Positions 46,769 through 58,108 of a stretch of DNA of 64,000 bases are shown here, in pieces (positions within the stretch are counted from its first letter, which is position 1; every line of letters starts with the position of its first letter). Position numbers and translations under genes: made by a program. The notes beneath the pieces were generated by a model that was not told the origin of the DNA, did no database searches, and saw only the letters and a list, made by a program, of their open reading frames with translations. The DNA is from Hsuehochloa calcarea (taxonomy: Eukaryota > Streptophyta > Magnoliopsida > Poales > Poaceae): assembly GCA_036346395.1 (NCBI GenBank), contig CM070601.1:17109763-17173762 (forward strand), written 5' to 3'.

Positions 46769-48510
46769 ATGGCTAGTGAGGGAATGGCTTTAGGAAGGGC
46801 TCCACTCTTTGATGGCACAAATTATGCTTATTGGAAAATTAGAATGTCAATCTTTTAAAGGCCATGAGTCCAAGCATTTGGAAAATCGTAAATGATGGTT
46901 ACACTATGCCTCTTAATCCACTTGAACCCACGGATCAAGACACGCGTAACTCTCATTTAGATGCCCAAGCTATGAACGCTCTCTTTGGCGCTTTGAGCGC
47001 GATGAGTTCAATAGAGTGAGCAATTTGGAAACCGCTCATGCTATTTGGACAACTCTCTCGAAATCCATGAGGTACATCCACGGTCAAAGAAGCCAAATTG
47101 CATAGGCTTCGGATTAAATATGAGACATTCATAATGTTGCCTCATGAAAACATCAATGAGATGTATTCAAGACTCAACAACATTGTGAATGAGCTCAAAG
47201 GCCTTGGGACTAACCTTTCCGATGTTGATATTGTGCGCAAGATGCTTAGGGCTCTTCCTGACAAATATGAAACTTTGGTGACGCTCTTCATCAACTCTCC
47301 CGAATTGCCAAGGATGACACCAACGGGCCTTTTGGGCAATCTCATCACAAATGAGTTGTTCAAGAAGGACAAAGAAGAGCTCGTGGAGACATCCTCCTCA
47401 AAGAAGAAAATTACCGCTTTCAAGGCCAAAGCGGAATCAAGTGATGATGAGGATGAAGGAGAAGATTCCGATGAGGAGTATGCACTCCTTGTAAGAAAAA
47501 TGAAGAAGTTCATGAAGAGCGCCCCAATAGAAGCTACAACTTTGACAAATACAAGAAGGGACAATATTCAAGTGACAAGAAGAGTTATAGCAACATTCGA
47601 TGCTATAATTGTGATGAAAAGGGCACATCTCATCTCGTTGCCCATAAAGAAGGATGACAAGGACAAGTCATTCAAGAAGAAAGAATATAATGGCAAGAAG
47701 AAGCTTTTCAAGAAGCTTCACAAGGATGGCAAGAATGAAGCTCACATTGGAGAGTGGGATTCAAATGATGAATCAAGCGACTCCGACTCCGATGAGGATG
47801 AGTCTTCCAAGAAGAAGGGACTAGTTGGCATTGCTATCAAAGAAACTCCTTCACTATTCTCCACTCCTACATGCCTCATGGCAAAAGGAGATAAGGTAAA
47901 ATTCATTGATAGTGATGAACCAACTTATGAAGAATTATTGGATATGCTTGATGAATTAAATGAATTTAATGGAAAAGAGAAATCAAAATTCAAAGTCTTG
48001 AAGAAAGAATATCTCTCTAAAAGACTCTTTTGAGGAGCTAAAGAAAGCTCATGATTCTCTCATCTTAAAGAATATTGAAAAATCTCATTCACATATTGGA
48101 ATTACTTGTGATCTAATGAATGAGATGTCTAAAGTAGATATTGCTTTAAATGAAAAATCCATGTCTAGCATTTCTACTTCATGTGATGATTTACTTGCCA
48201 TGCCATGTTGCTCTAGTGATGATTCAATTGCTAGTTTAGCAAATACTTGTGATCCTTTACTTATTGTTGAGAACCATGAATTAAAAGAACAAGTCAATAA
48301 ACTAAGCAAAAGCTTGGAAAGATGCTTTAAGGGTAAGGCCACCTTAGACAAGCTTTTGAGTGAGCAAAGGTGCTCATTCAACAAGGAAGGTCTCGGGTAT
48401 GTGCCTAAGAAAGGTAAGAAGCTGGCAAATAAACCCACAAGGTATGTGAGGAAAATGGTAAGTATTGCTATAAGTCTTGGAAATAGGACATGTGCAACAA
48501 AATTGTCCTA
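46769..48510 (+). pseudogene. Sirevirus gag
   Basis: The ATG at 46769 opens MASEGMALGRAPLFDGTNYA, the usual start of a copia UBN2-type gag. The main block (47098-47520) reads NINEMYSRLNNIVNELKGLG and DKYETLVTLF. An acidic stretch follows, then a first zinc knuckle near 47600 (CYNCDEKG, then a one-base loss) and a second near 48455-48500 that is also frameshifted. Three or more frameshifts and stops (near 46856, 47018 and 47600) break it. Several look like single lost bases in short runs, so some may be sequence errors. Confidence 0.8.
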
Positions 48511-51500
48511 AAGGTAAAATTGCATCTTTTGGTATATATGATTCATGCTATATGCTTAGAAAGACTAAGGATGGTAAAATACTTGCTCATTTTATTGGCA
48601 CTTCAATTTTAGGCGCTAAAAGAATGCTATTTGGGTGCCTAAAACCTTGGTCACTAACCTCCAAGGACCCAAACAAATTTGGGTACCTAAAAGAACTTGA
48701 TTCTTGTTTTGTAGGTGAACTACAAGACCGGTGGAAAACATTGGGTGCTTGATAGTGGTTGCACTCAACACATGACCGTGATAGAAAAATGTTCACCACA
48801 TTCGAGAATGGGAAAGGAATGGACAAAATCACATTTGGTGACAATAGCAAAGGAAAGGTAATTGGATTGGGTAAAATTGCTATCTCAAATGACCTTTCCA
48901 TTTCAAATGTATCTTTAGTAGAATCACTAAACTTTAACTTGTTATCCGTAGCTCAAATATGTGATCTAGGACTAATTTGTTCCTTTTCTAAAGAAGGTGT
49001 TACAATTTCAAATGAAAATGATAACTCTTTAATTTTTAAAGGATTTAGATTTGGAAACCTTTATTTGGTAGATTTCACTTCAAATGATTCATGCTTAAAA
49101 ACTTGTTTGATGGCAAAACCTCCTTGGGTTGGCTTTGGCATAGAAGGCTAGCTCATGTAGGAATGATTCAACTCAAAAGCTTTTCAAACATGATTTAGTT
49201 GTTGGCTTGAAAGATGTGAAGTTTGAGAAAACCGACTTTGTAGTGCATGTCAAGCCGGTAAACAAGTCGCTAATTCTCACCCTTCCAAAAGTATCATGTC
49301 AACTTCTAGACCATTGGAACTCTTACATATGGATTTGTTCGGACCAACAACCTATAAGAGTATCGGAAATAGCTATTGTTTGGTTATTGTGGATGATTAC
49401 TCTAGATATACATGGGTATTCTTCCTAGATGATAAAAGTGAAACCTCCTAATTTTCAAAACTTTACAAAAGGGCCCAAAATGAATTTGATTTCAAAATAA
49501 AGAAAATTCGTAGTGATAATGGTTCCAGTTCAAAATACTAAAGTTGAAGACTTTTGTGATGAACTTGGAATAAAGCACGAACTTTCCACAACCTACACCC
49601 CGGAACAAAATGGAGTTGTAGAAAGGAAAAATCGTACATTAATTGAAATGGCTAGGACAATGCTTGATGAATATAATACTTCCGATAGTTTTTGGGCGGA
49701 AGCAATTAACACCGCTTGTCATGCCATAAATCGTCTTTATTTACATCGTCTTTTGAAAAAGACTTCCTATGAGCTTCTTGTAGGAAGAAAACCGAACATC
49801 TCCTATTTTCGTGTCTTTGGTTGTAAATGCTATATTTTAAAGAAGGGTGTTCGGTTATCAAAATTTGAAAGTAGATGTGATGTTGGTTTCTTGCTAGGTT
49901 ATTCATCAAATAGTAAAGCCTATCGTGTCTTCAACAAAAACTCCGGTTTAGTTGAAGAAAAACATGATGTTCAATTTGATGAAACTAACGGCTCTCAAGA
50001 AGAGCATGAGAATTTGGATGATGTAGGCAATGAAGCTTTGAGAAGGGCAATGGATCATATGCAAATTGGTGACATAAAGCCCGAAGATGATTCATCATCC
50101 TCCACACAAGTTGAACCACCAACATCTTCTACAAACCAAGTTCAACTTGACAATAAGGAAGATGATCAACCATCTAACTTACCACCAAGAATCCACAATG
50201 CAATTGCTAAGGATCATCCAATAGACCAAATATTGGGTGATGTAAGTAAGGTGTTCAAACTCGATCTCGTGTTGCTTCCTTTGTGAATATTACTCTTTTG
50301 TCTCTTGTATTGAGCCAAAGCATGTAGAAGAAGCACTTGAAGATCCGGATTGGGTGAATGCTATGCATGAAGAACTCAACAACTTCACCCGAATGAAGTT
50401 TGGACATTGGTGGATCGACCCAAGGAACACAACGTCATTGGTACAAAATGGGTCTTTAGGAACAAGCAAGATGAAAATGGTTTGGTTGTTCAAACAAAGC
50501 AAGATTGGTAGCTCAAGGGTATTCACAAGTTGAAGGTTTGGATTTTGGTGAAACTTTTGCTCCGTAGCTAGATTAGAATCAATTCGGATATTACTTGCTT
50601 TTGCATCATGCTTTGATATTAAATTATTTCAAATGGATGTTAAAAGTGCTTTCTTAAATGGTAAAATTTCGAACTTGTATTTGTTGAACAACCTCCGGTT
50701 TTGAAGATCCTAAAATCCAAATAAAGTCTATAAACTCTAAAGCGCTCTATGGCCTTAAACAAGCTCCTAGAGCATGGTATGAACGACTTAGAGATTTTCT
50801 AGTCTCAAAAGGATTCAAAATTGGGAAGATTGATTCAACCTTATTTACTAAAGTTATAGATGATGATTTCTTTGTATGTCAAATTTATGTTGATGATATT
50901 ATTTTGGGTCTACTAATCAAGATTTTTGCAAAGAGTTTGGTGATATGATGTCTAGGGAATTTGAAATGTCGATGATTGGAGAATTAAGCTACTTCCTTGG
51001 ATTCCAAATCAAGCAACTCAAAGATGGGACCTTCGTGAGCCAAACCAAGTATGCAAAAGAATTGATCAAGAAGTTTGGTATGGAGGATGCAAAACCCATC
51101 AAGACTCCCATGGCAACAAATGGTCATCTTGACTTAAATGAGGAGGTAAATCGGTAGATTTAAAGCTTTATAGATCTATGATTGGTAGTTTGCTTTATCT
51201 TACCGCATCTAGGCCCGATATCATGTTTAGTGTTTGTATGTGTGCTCGCTTTCAAGCAAATCCAAAAGAATGTCATTTAATGGTCATTAAAAGAATTCTA
51301 AGATATTTAAAGAATTCCTCTAGCATTGGCCTTTGGTTCCGAAAGGTGCTAAATTTGACTTAATTGGATATTCGGACTCGATTATGCGGGATGCAAAGTG
51401 GATAGAAAAAGCACCTCGGGTAGTTGTCAATTTTAGGAAGATCTTTAGTATCATGGTCATCCAAGAAACAAAATTCGTAGCCTATCCACGCCGGTTTAAT

Positions 51501-51829
51501 ATGTTTCCGCGGGAAGTTGTTGTGCTCAATTGCTATGGATGAGGCAAACATTGATGGATTATGGAATTAAAACCGATAAAATGCCTCTTTTGTGTGACAA
51601 TGATAGTCTTGTGAAAATTGCTAATAATCCTGTTCAACACTCAAGAACCAAGCATATAGATATTCGCCACCATTTCTTGAGAGATCATGTGATCAAGGGA
51701 GACATTGAAATTAGCCACATAAGAACCGAAGACCAATTAGCGGATATTTTCACCAAGCCATTAGATGAAGGCCGCTTTTGCAAATTGAGGAATGAATTAA
51801 ATGTCATAGATTATTCAAACATTGTTTAA
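48511..51829 (+). pseudogene. Sirevirus pol: protease, integrase, reverse transcriptase, RNase H
   Basis: Protease active site LDSGCTQHMT near 48750. The pre-integrase block is near 49110. The integrase core has its first Asp in the MDLFGP-like segment near 49330, second Asp at SDNGS near 49514, and Glu at GVVERKNR near 49615. Reverse transcriptase runs from about 50330, with LKQAPRAWYERL near 50760 and YVDD at 50886-50897. RNase H ends with DQLADIFTKPLDEGRFCKL and a TAA at 51827-51829. All catalytic positions seen are conserved, but roughly ten frameshifts divide the frame. Confidence 0.88.
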
Positions 51830-52326
51830 ATTTTTGTTTTTACAGTGCTTTTTATTTGGTGTTATTTAAATATTTTGTAAAAGAATTTCTCAAATCTCAT
51901 ATTAAATTCACTATAATTATAAAAACTATGTTTATATATAATCTTCAGTATATTATATGCATAATGATCCCTAGATGGTGTTTTATTGAGTGTAAATCTA
52001 AGGATCATTTGCAATTATTCAAAATTCCAAAGAAATCCAGAGCTTTATCAAAATCCCAGGACAATCGGTACATCCGGAGTTATGCGAGCAGTGCGTCATG
52101 CATCTTGGATCATCCGGCGTTATAATAGCGGAACGTCCGTTTTCCTTTTGACCTTATCACTCCAGCGGCTCGTCCGTTTTCTTTTTCATCTCAGTCCGCT
52201 CGGGTTCCTCTCTCTCCAGCCGAGCGCCTCTCAAAACCCCTCTCTCAAATCGAGTGATTCTCTCGGTGGATCTCCAAGTTCTCGCTGATCCTTGCATTTC
52301 AAAGCTCTCCTTCCTCAAATCTCAAG

Positions 52327-52693
52327 GTAAAACATCTCTTGATTCGAGTTTTACCGCATTTGGAGCACTCGGGCGCTTTAGGGTTTCTTGTCAATCTTTG
52401 TTGATTACTAGCAATCTAATTGGGCAAAAGTGCTTCACTGGTGTCCTATGACCCTTGCGCATCCAGTTCTAACACTCACTCTCTTAGATTCCATCAAAAT
52501 CTCGAAGATTCTTCAACCCTAGTTTTCGGTCAGGACAATCGGACGTTCGGTTCTTGAGAGCGAACGACCGCGATTCGACGTTAAACCACATAACGGCGGA
52601 TGATCCGATTATCCTGACAGAACCAGAAATTGTCATTTCTTTCAATTCAAATCTGTTCCTTGACATCTTATAATCACTCCAATCTCTGTATAG
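52327..52693 (+). promoter_or_regulatory. Intron-like segment ending exactly at the third ORF start
   Basis: A donor AAG|GTAAAA at 52326/52327 and an acceptor TCTCTGTATAG at 52683-52693 bound 367 T-rich bases; the next three bases are the ATG of the third ORF. The upstream 52130-52320 is CT-rich like a leader. The layout suggests that ORF3 is expressed from a spliced RNA; this is inferred from signals only. Confidence 0.45.
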
Positions 52694-54285
52694 ATGCCTA
52701 GAATGCGAGGAACATCCAAGAAGTCTCAGGGATCGTCAAGACAAGGGTCTTGACACCTCAACCTCCACCGCAGGGAAAAGGAAAGGAAAGAGACCACTCG
52801 TAAACCGAATCGAAAATAGCTCGAAGTAAATCAATTGAGGAAATCAATCAAGAAGAAGAAGAAGAAGAGGAAGTTCCTCCAAGGACAGCAGAAGATGATG
52901 ATTTGGTTGATCCTCCAGGAACTCCTACTGACCTACATCTTCTGTCAGCAGATGACTATGCCATCAAGCGCCATGTCAATCAATATCTTCTGAAGAATGA
53001 CACATTAAATCCAAAATTCCACACAATCTTTCAAGAGCAAGTGTATGAGCAGATATATAGTAGGCACAAGAAGTTTGCCGATCATAAATGGATTAATTGG
53101 TCTAATATTAATACCTTGGACAAATACAGTGGAGTCTATCAGCTTTTCTACAATGTGGGTCTTCATGATCTTGTGGGCATAAAACAGAATTATGATGACA
53201 AGATCATTCGACGCTTTATGCCACACTTGCATATGTCCCATGACTTGAAGACTTTTAGATGGCTGACTGGTGTCAGAAATGTGGAAAGCACCAAAGAGGA
53301 ATTTGCGAGAGTGTTGAGAATTCAGTCCAGCTCTTGGGACAAAATCTTTGAGAGTTCAGCCCTACTTGTTCCTGCTTGGGCCAGGCATTATGACTCTTCA
53401 GCCAAATGCAAGTTAGGGACAATTACTGGATTGAAGCCAGAAGTGAGCATGATTAACAGGATAATTAATCATACTTTCTACCCTAAGAGTGGGAATTTCG
53501 ATGCAGTACGAGGGCATGTTTGGAACATGATAGATCATATTGTGGAGGGAGTTAAATTTGATGTAGTGGATGTTATTCTTCAAGGCATAGCCTCCTCCAA
53601 GAATGACAGAGTTAAAAGGATTTATTATGCTCCTTACATCATGGCATTGATTGTTAGAAAGATCGAGTACCGTGGTGGTTTGGGATCTACTCACAAGCCA
53701 TATAAACCACGAGATGTCATTCCTCCTCAACAAGTCTCTGAGGATGCCCTCGCCGAGGTTGATGCTCCTCCCGCCGCCGCTATGCACGATGCAAGTGCTC
53801 TAGCGCAAGTACTTCAAAATCGTGATCTATCATCAAGACTTTGCGAGAAATGAAGGTCAACAAGTTGCCTTTCAGATGAGACTCGTCATAGGCTTGCTAC
53901 GATGGCGGCTATCCAAAATGACTTCTTTGATGAGACTCATAACAGAATATCGGCTTTGTCGAGGGCCTAAATGACTTAGAACATTTTCTCAAGACCCTCA
54001 ACGTTATGTTCGCCGACCTCCTCGATCGCCCAAGGGTCCTTCTTCTAGGACAAGAAGACCTACTCCACCTCCCTCCCAGTGCACCTCATGAGTTTCAGCT
54101 CCAGCTCCTCCACTCCTACCACCCTCTCAAGATCTCAGATCCGCGCCTCAGTGTCGGCTTCTCCGGATCCTGCACGAGCCACTCACTTCTTTGCTTCTCC
54201 TGCTCCCGCCAGGACCAGTTTCTTCCTCTCAGACCCCCTGCTTGATGTTTTTGGTACTTTGATGCCAAAGGGGGAGAAATTGTGA
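52694..54285 (+). pseudogene. Sirevirus third ORF (envelope position)
   Basis: The ATG at 52694 gives MPRMRGTSKKSQGSSRQGS, with a frameshift near 52750. A clean frame follows at 52903-53850 containing DHKWINWSNINTLDKYSGVY, KTFRWLTGV, PAWARHYDSSAKCKLGTITG and RGHVWNMIDHIVEG. A Pro/Ser-rich tail continues through more frameshifts to DVFGTLMPKGEKL and TGA at 54283-54285. An extra ORF downstream of pol is known in Sireviruses, sometimes called env-like. I see no signal peptide or clear transmembrane segment in the conserved block; it looks more like a soluble plant-retroelement domain. Function unknown. Its last codons coincide with the first polypurine-like tract. Confidence 0.7.
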
Positions 54286-54758
54286 AGATGTGAAGACTTA
54301 GTTTTAGGGGGAGCTATGGGCTTATGTGATTTATATGTGTTTTGTAAAACTGGTTAATTGTTGATCTATTTTGTGCCTGTAATAGTTGGTAACTTTTGTT
54401 GAACTTGTGGAATGTGGTTATGTCTTATTATCTTTTTATGCAATGCAATCTGAATTATTTGACATATCTTATACTGTATTGCTTCCTCAAGTTCATAAAT
54501 GCAAAAGAAACTCCGCCAAAATTTTCAATTCTTTACATATGCTTGCAAATTATTCACTATCCATATGCATTCGTTTAGGGGGAGTCTTCTTTTAATTGGA
54601 TTTGACAAGAAAAATAATTCTCAAAATTTACTTATGCTCATTGCAAAGAATATTTTACCTGTCAAAAGACTTCAAAAGAATATACACTCTTAGTATATTC
54701 AAAACAACTTTTCTCACATATTAAGTGTGTTGTCATCAATTACCAAAAAGGGGGAGAT
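54265..54758 (+). promoter_or_regulatory. Four polypurine-tract-like copies before the 3' LTR
   Basis: CCAAAGGGGGAGAAATTG (about 54265-54282), TTTTAGGGGGAGCTATGGG (about 54302-54320), GTTTAGGGGGAGTC (about 54573-54586) and ACCAAAAAGGGGGAGAT (about 54742-54758, the one next to the LTR). All share GGGGGAG. Confidence 0.75.
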
Positions 54759-56268
54759 TGAAAGCATCTAGGCCCCTAAAACTGGTTTTGGTAATTAATG
54801 ATAATATGTGAATATGGGATTAACAAGTTTACTAAGAATGTGCAAGGTTAATTCCATTTGATGAACATGATGAAGCAAGGATGCATGCTAAAGGAAAATG
54901 TGAAGATCAACAAGGCTTAAAGTCAAGGTACAAATAGTCTAGGATCCTTTTCTATTTTACCGGTCTAAGGAGAATTGGTTGGTAGACCGGATTATAGGAT
55001 AAATGCCGTACTATTAAGGGGGATCACGACTAGTAGCTTGATAGCTTATTCTTGTGCCATATGGATCAACTTAGGATCATGCATGCATTTAAAATTGGAC
55101 TTGAATTTAAGTTAGAATGAATTCAGTGCTTTAATTCGAATCGGATGAACAAGAAGGCTTAGCGGTTGTACCAAGCGCGTTGTTCGATGATATCTCGTGA
55201 TTGCAAAATAACGATCGAGTGTAATCTCCTTTGAAAACCGTTTTTGAGAATCGGGTTTGTATCACGTATAATCGGATGAACCGCATCCCGTGTTCCGATG
55301 ATATTACGACGGTTGCAAAATAACGATCGAGTGTAATCTCCTTTGAAAACCTCTTTTGAGAATCGGTTGTATCGCGACGTATAATCGGATGAACCGCAAT
55401 GCGGATGTTCCAAATGTATTTGGCGGTTGTAAAATTCGAACAAATGCAAAATCTCGGTTTAGAAAACACGAAATCGGACGATCCGGTGTTTGCTGCGGAT
55501 GAACCGCAACTAAATCCAACGGCTATATCGGTGCATTTAATCGTGTAACATAGCCGTTCTTGTGCGGCATTGAGCGTAAGCGCGGTTGTACCGATGCTAA
55601 CACGCCGGTTGTTCCGATATGTCTTTGAAATTTCGAACTTCTTCCCAACGGCTAGAATTGTTTGGTGGAGGCTATAAATACCTCCCCAATCGCACAAGGG
55701 ACATGTTACACAAAGCATTGAAGATATCTCAACCCTTGTGAGCATTGTGCATTCAATTCTACTCCCAATTTACTCTTGCATTTATTAAGAGGAGATCAAG
55801 TGCATTCATCTTTAGTTGATTCATTGGCACTTGAGTAAAGTCAGCGAGGATCGTTGATCTATTCTCTTGGGGTGTTGCCGCACTCCTAGACGGCTTGGCG
55901 GTGAAGCACGGTGATCTTCTCAAGTGAAGCTTGTGAGAAGACCCGAGCAAGATTGTGAGTGGTTGGTGTTCACCATCTCGGAGCGGAGGAAGAACAACCC
56001 AAGTGATCGAGGAAGGCTTAATTGTGGAGCCGGCTTGAGTGATCAAGCTTCCTCAACGTGGACTAGTGAAGACCGGCAAGTCTTCGATACCACGGGAAAA
56101 ACATCATTGTGTCTTGTGGTTATTTCTTGTCTTTACAATTCCGCACTTATATTTCTAGCTTGCTTATTGTGATTAAATTGCCTAGCTAGGAGCATAACTT
56201 GTTAATTTGTTAAAAACTTTAAAAACCTCCTATTCACCCCCCTCTAGTCGGTTATCCTTGATCCTACA
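54759..56268 (+). repeat. 3' LTR of the Sirevirus
   Basis: 1510 bp, TGAAAGCATC ... GATCCTACA, TATA box CTATAAATA at 55672-55680. Most differences from the 5' LTR are one-base indels at C, G or A runs, clustered in the repeated CGG-rich part of U3. Confidence 0.95.
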
Positions 56269-57245
56269 AAGGCTCCTAGGTGGTGGCGCACGGTGACGGG
56301 GGTGGTGGCGCCGGGAGATCACCGGAGGGGAGGTCGGCGGTGGAGGTGGTTCAGCCGAGTGAGGAGCTTCGGGTGCTCAGCCGATTTCTCTGTGGGCTCT
56401 TACCTGAAGCAAGGAGGGGTGTGGAGTTGGGGGGAGAAGAAGCTCCCGGGCTTTATAGGCGGCCGGAGGGGGAGGGGTAGGCGCTGGAGGGCTTGGGTGG
56501 CGCCGAGTCCCGAGAAGCTCGGTATGGGGCGGCACTAGGATGGGACCTGGCGGGGTTGGTGAAGTAGCGGCAAGGGCGGCGATGACTCCGGAGGTCCTGC
56601 GGACGCAAGCTGGTGAGGGAGGCAGGAACTGGCGCTCGCGCGGCCGTGCTCGGATCGGGCGGATGGAGGCGCGCGGTTGCAGAGGTATGGGCACAGGATG
56701 GCGGCAGTAGGAGTAGGCGGAGCTGGTGGTGGTAGGGAGTGACGGGGCTGGCGGGGAGCTGGTGTTGGCAGAGGGAGCAGGGCTTGGGTCGGCATTGCAC
56801 AGGAGAGAGAGAGAGAAGAGGGGCGGCGCTGAGAGAGAGGGGGGAGAAGAAGGATCGGGAGAGAGGGAGGTGGAGGCGCTGGGCCGAGCCAATTCGGGAG
56901 GGGGAAGAAAGAAATAGCAGGCGCGGGCTGGGCCAGAGGGGAGGGAGTGAGCGGGCCGAACTGGGCTGGGGAAGAAGTTGGTCGGGCCAGGGCAGGGGAA
57001 GGGGGAGTGGGCCGAGCCCAGGGAAGGGAGAGGAAAAAATAAAACTGCAAATGCTCCAAAACCGAAAGGGAGGCAAAAGTTTTGAATTTGAAATTTTGAA
57101 AACACGAGAAGGTTTGAAACACCAACCCGAGCTAAAGGAAGTTTGAAAATTATTTGAAAATACTTGAAATTGCAAATGAGAGTTGAAAACGGAGGACGAA
57201 TGATAAACACTATTCACCATTTGAAAACGGGAATGTTACAGCCTC

Positions 57246-58108
57246 CCCTCCCTGCTACCTCCTCCTGTCGCCGGCATGGACACGCTCACGAGTCGCAGGG
57301 GGAAGGGGTGGAACAATTTTCCGTTGTGCGGAGGTAAACTCCATCTTTTACTAGTAGTGAAAAGAAGAAGATGAAATATAGTACTCCTACCACCATGTCC
57401 TTTCCATTGATCGATGCTAGAACACAACATGCTTGATATCAAAATGTTGACGAAACCTCCTTTGATCCAACCAAAATGGGAGAAAACAACATGATCTAAT
57501 AAGGCTCCCATCGTTCAGATCCTAGCAAGCCAAGAACTCCACTGCCACTTGCTAAAATGGACAATAATATTTTACCTCAACCCCTCTCCTGCTCAAGGCC
57601 GTGCTGCCAAAACAAGAAACGGCTAGCACGAGCAGGAAGCGAATCAAGGCCACAATGGAGGTACACTACTACCAACACCTGCATTTCTCCTACCACTATC
57701 TTCTGGTGCTTTTGTGGTACTACATGCTACAGTACCGTGTCGTGCACTTCATAATGACCACGTCACCGGGTTCGGCTGGTAGATTGCCGCCTTGAGTGGC
57801 TATTATACCATGTAGTGCTGTAGCCGCTAGTGGAGCGCCTCATCCTTCGGGGCGTTGGTGGTTGCGAGCTGATCACACTTGTCCTACTCGACCTCCATGG
57901 ATGTGCCTTCGCTATCCTTGGCCTCGACATCCATCATCTTTGTCACCGTTTTTTGAGGCCATGGAGGTTGTCTGGGATTGGGAGGGCGCCCATGGGACTA
58001 TGGCTAGGTTGGATCTATCGTCCCTAGCAAGCTCCTCGAACAACGCCTGGTGGTTGCTCGCCTCTTGCAGCATGGTGTCTGCATGGTCAAATCAACTTCC
58101 TGATCAGT
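57246..58108. other. Gene-like but unassembled sequence
   Basis: The block CCGGGTTCGGCTGGTAGATTGC at 57768-57789 repeats exactly at about 42319-42340, and the surrounding 70-80 bp are similar, so this is a second copy of the sequence left of LTR B. Minus-strand frames around 58070-57900 (LQEASNHQALFEEL) look protein-like but contain stops. I do not recognise a gene. Confidence 0.4.

Larger units (their letters stand above)
45205..56268 (+). mobile_element. Complete Sirevirus-type Ty1/copia element (11,064 bp)
   Basis: LTRs at 45205-46711 and 54759-56268, perfect target duplication AAGGC (45200-45204 and 56269-56273), primer site TGGTATCAGAGC just after the 5' LTR (from 46714), and polypurine tract AAAAAGGGGGAGA before the 3' LTR. 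Order: gag, protease, integrase, RT, RNase H, spacer, third ORF, repeated purine tracts. Large size, RT with LKQAPRAWYERL, long 3' region and extra ORF are all Sirevirus (SIRE/Maximus) traits. The LTRs are very similar, differing mostly by single-base run-length changes. It lies inside solo LTR B. Confidence 0.95.
42347..57240 (-). mobile_element. Solo LTR B, same family as LTR A, split by the Sirevirus
   Basis: Starts TGTCGGACTCGG and ends GGGAATGTTACA on the plus strand, with flanks GCTTC (42342-42346) and GCCTC (57241-57245). It parallels LTR A throughout (for example CACATGG/CCTTAACCATACC-type stretches, the TTTAGCTACCTTAA block and a GC-rich end). Removing 45205-56273 leaves about 3.8 kb. 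The 42347-45204 and 56274-57240 parts are therefore one LTR interrupted by a later insertion. No coding function. Confidence 0.8.

Noticed and set aside
56280..57220. Pro/Ser-rich frames of 200-277 residues on the minus strand
   Set aside because: GC-rich part of LTR B, low complexity, no conserved domain.
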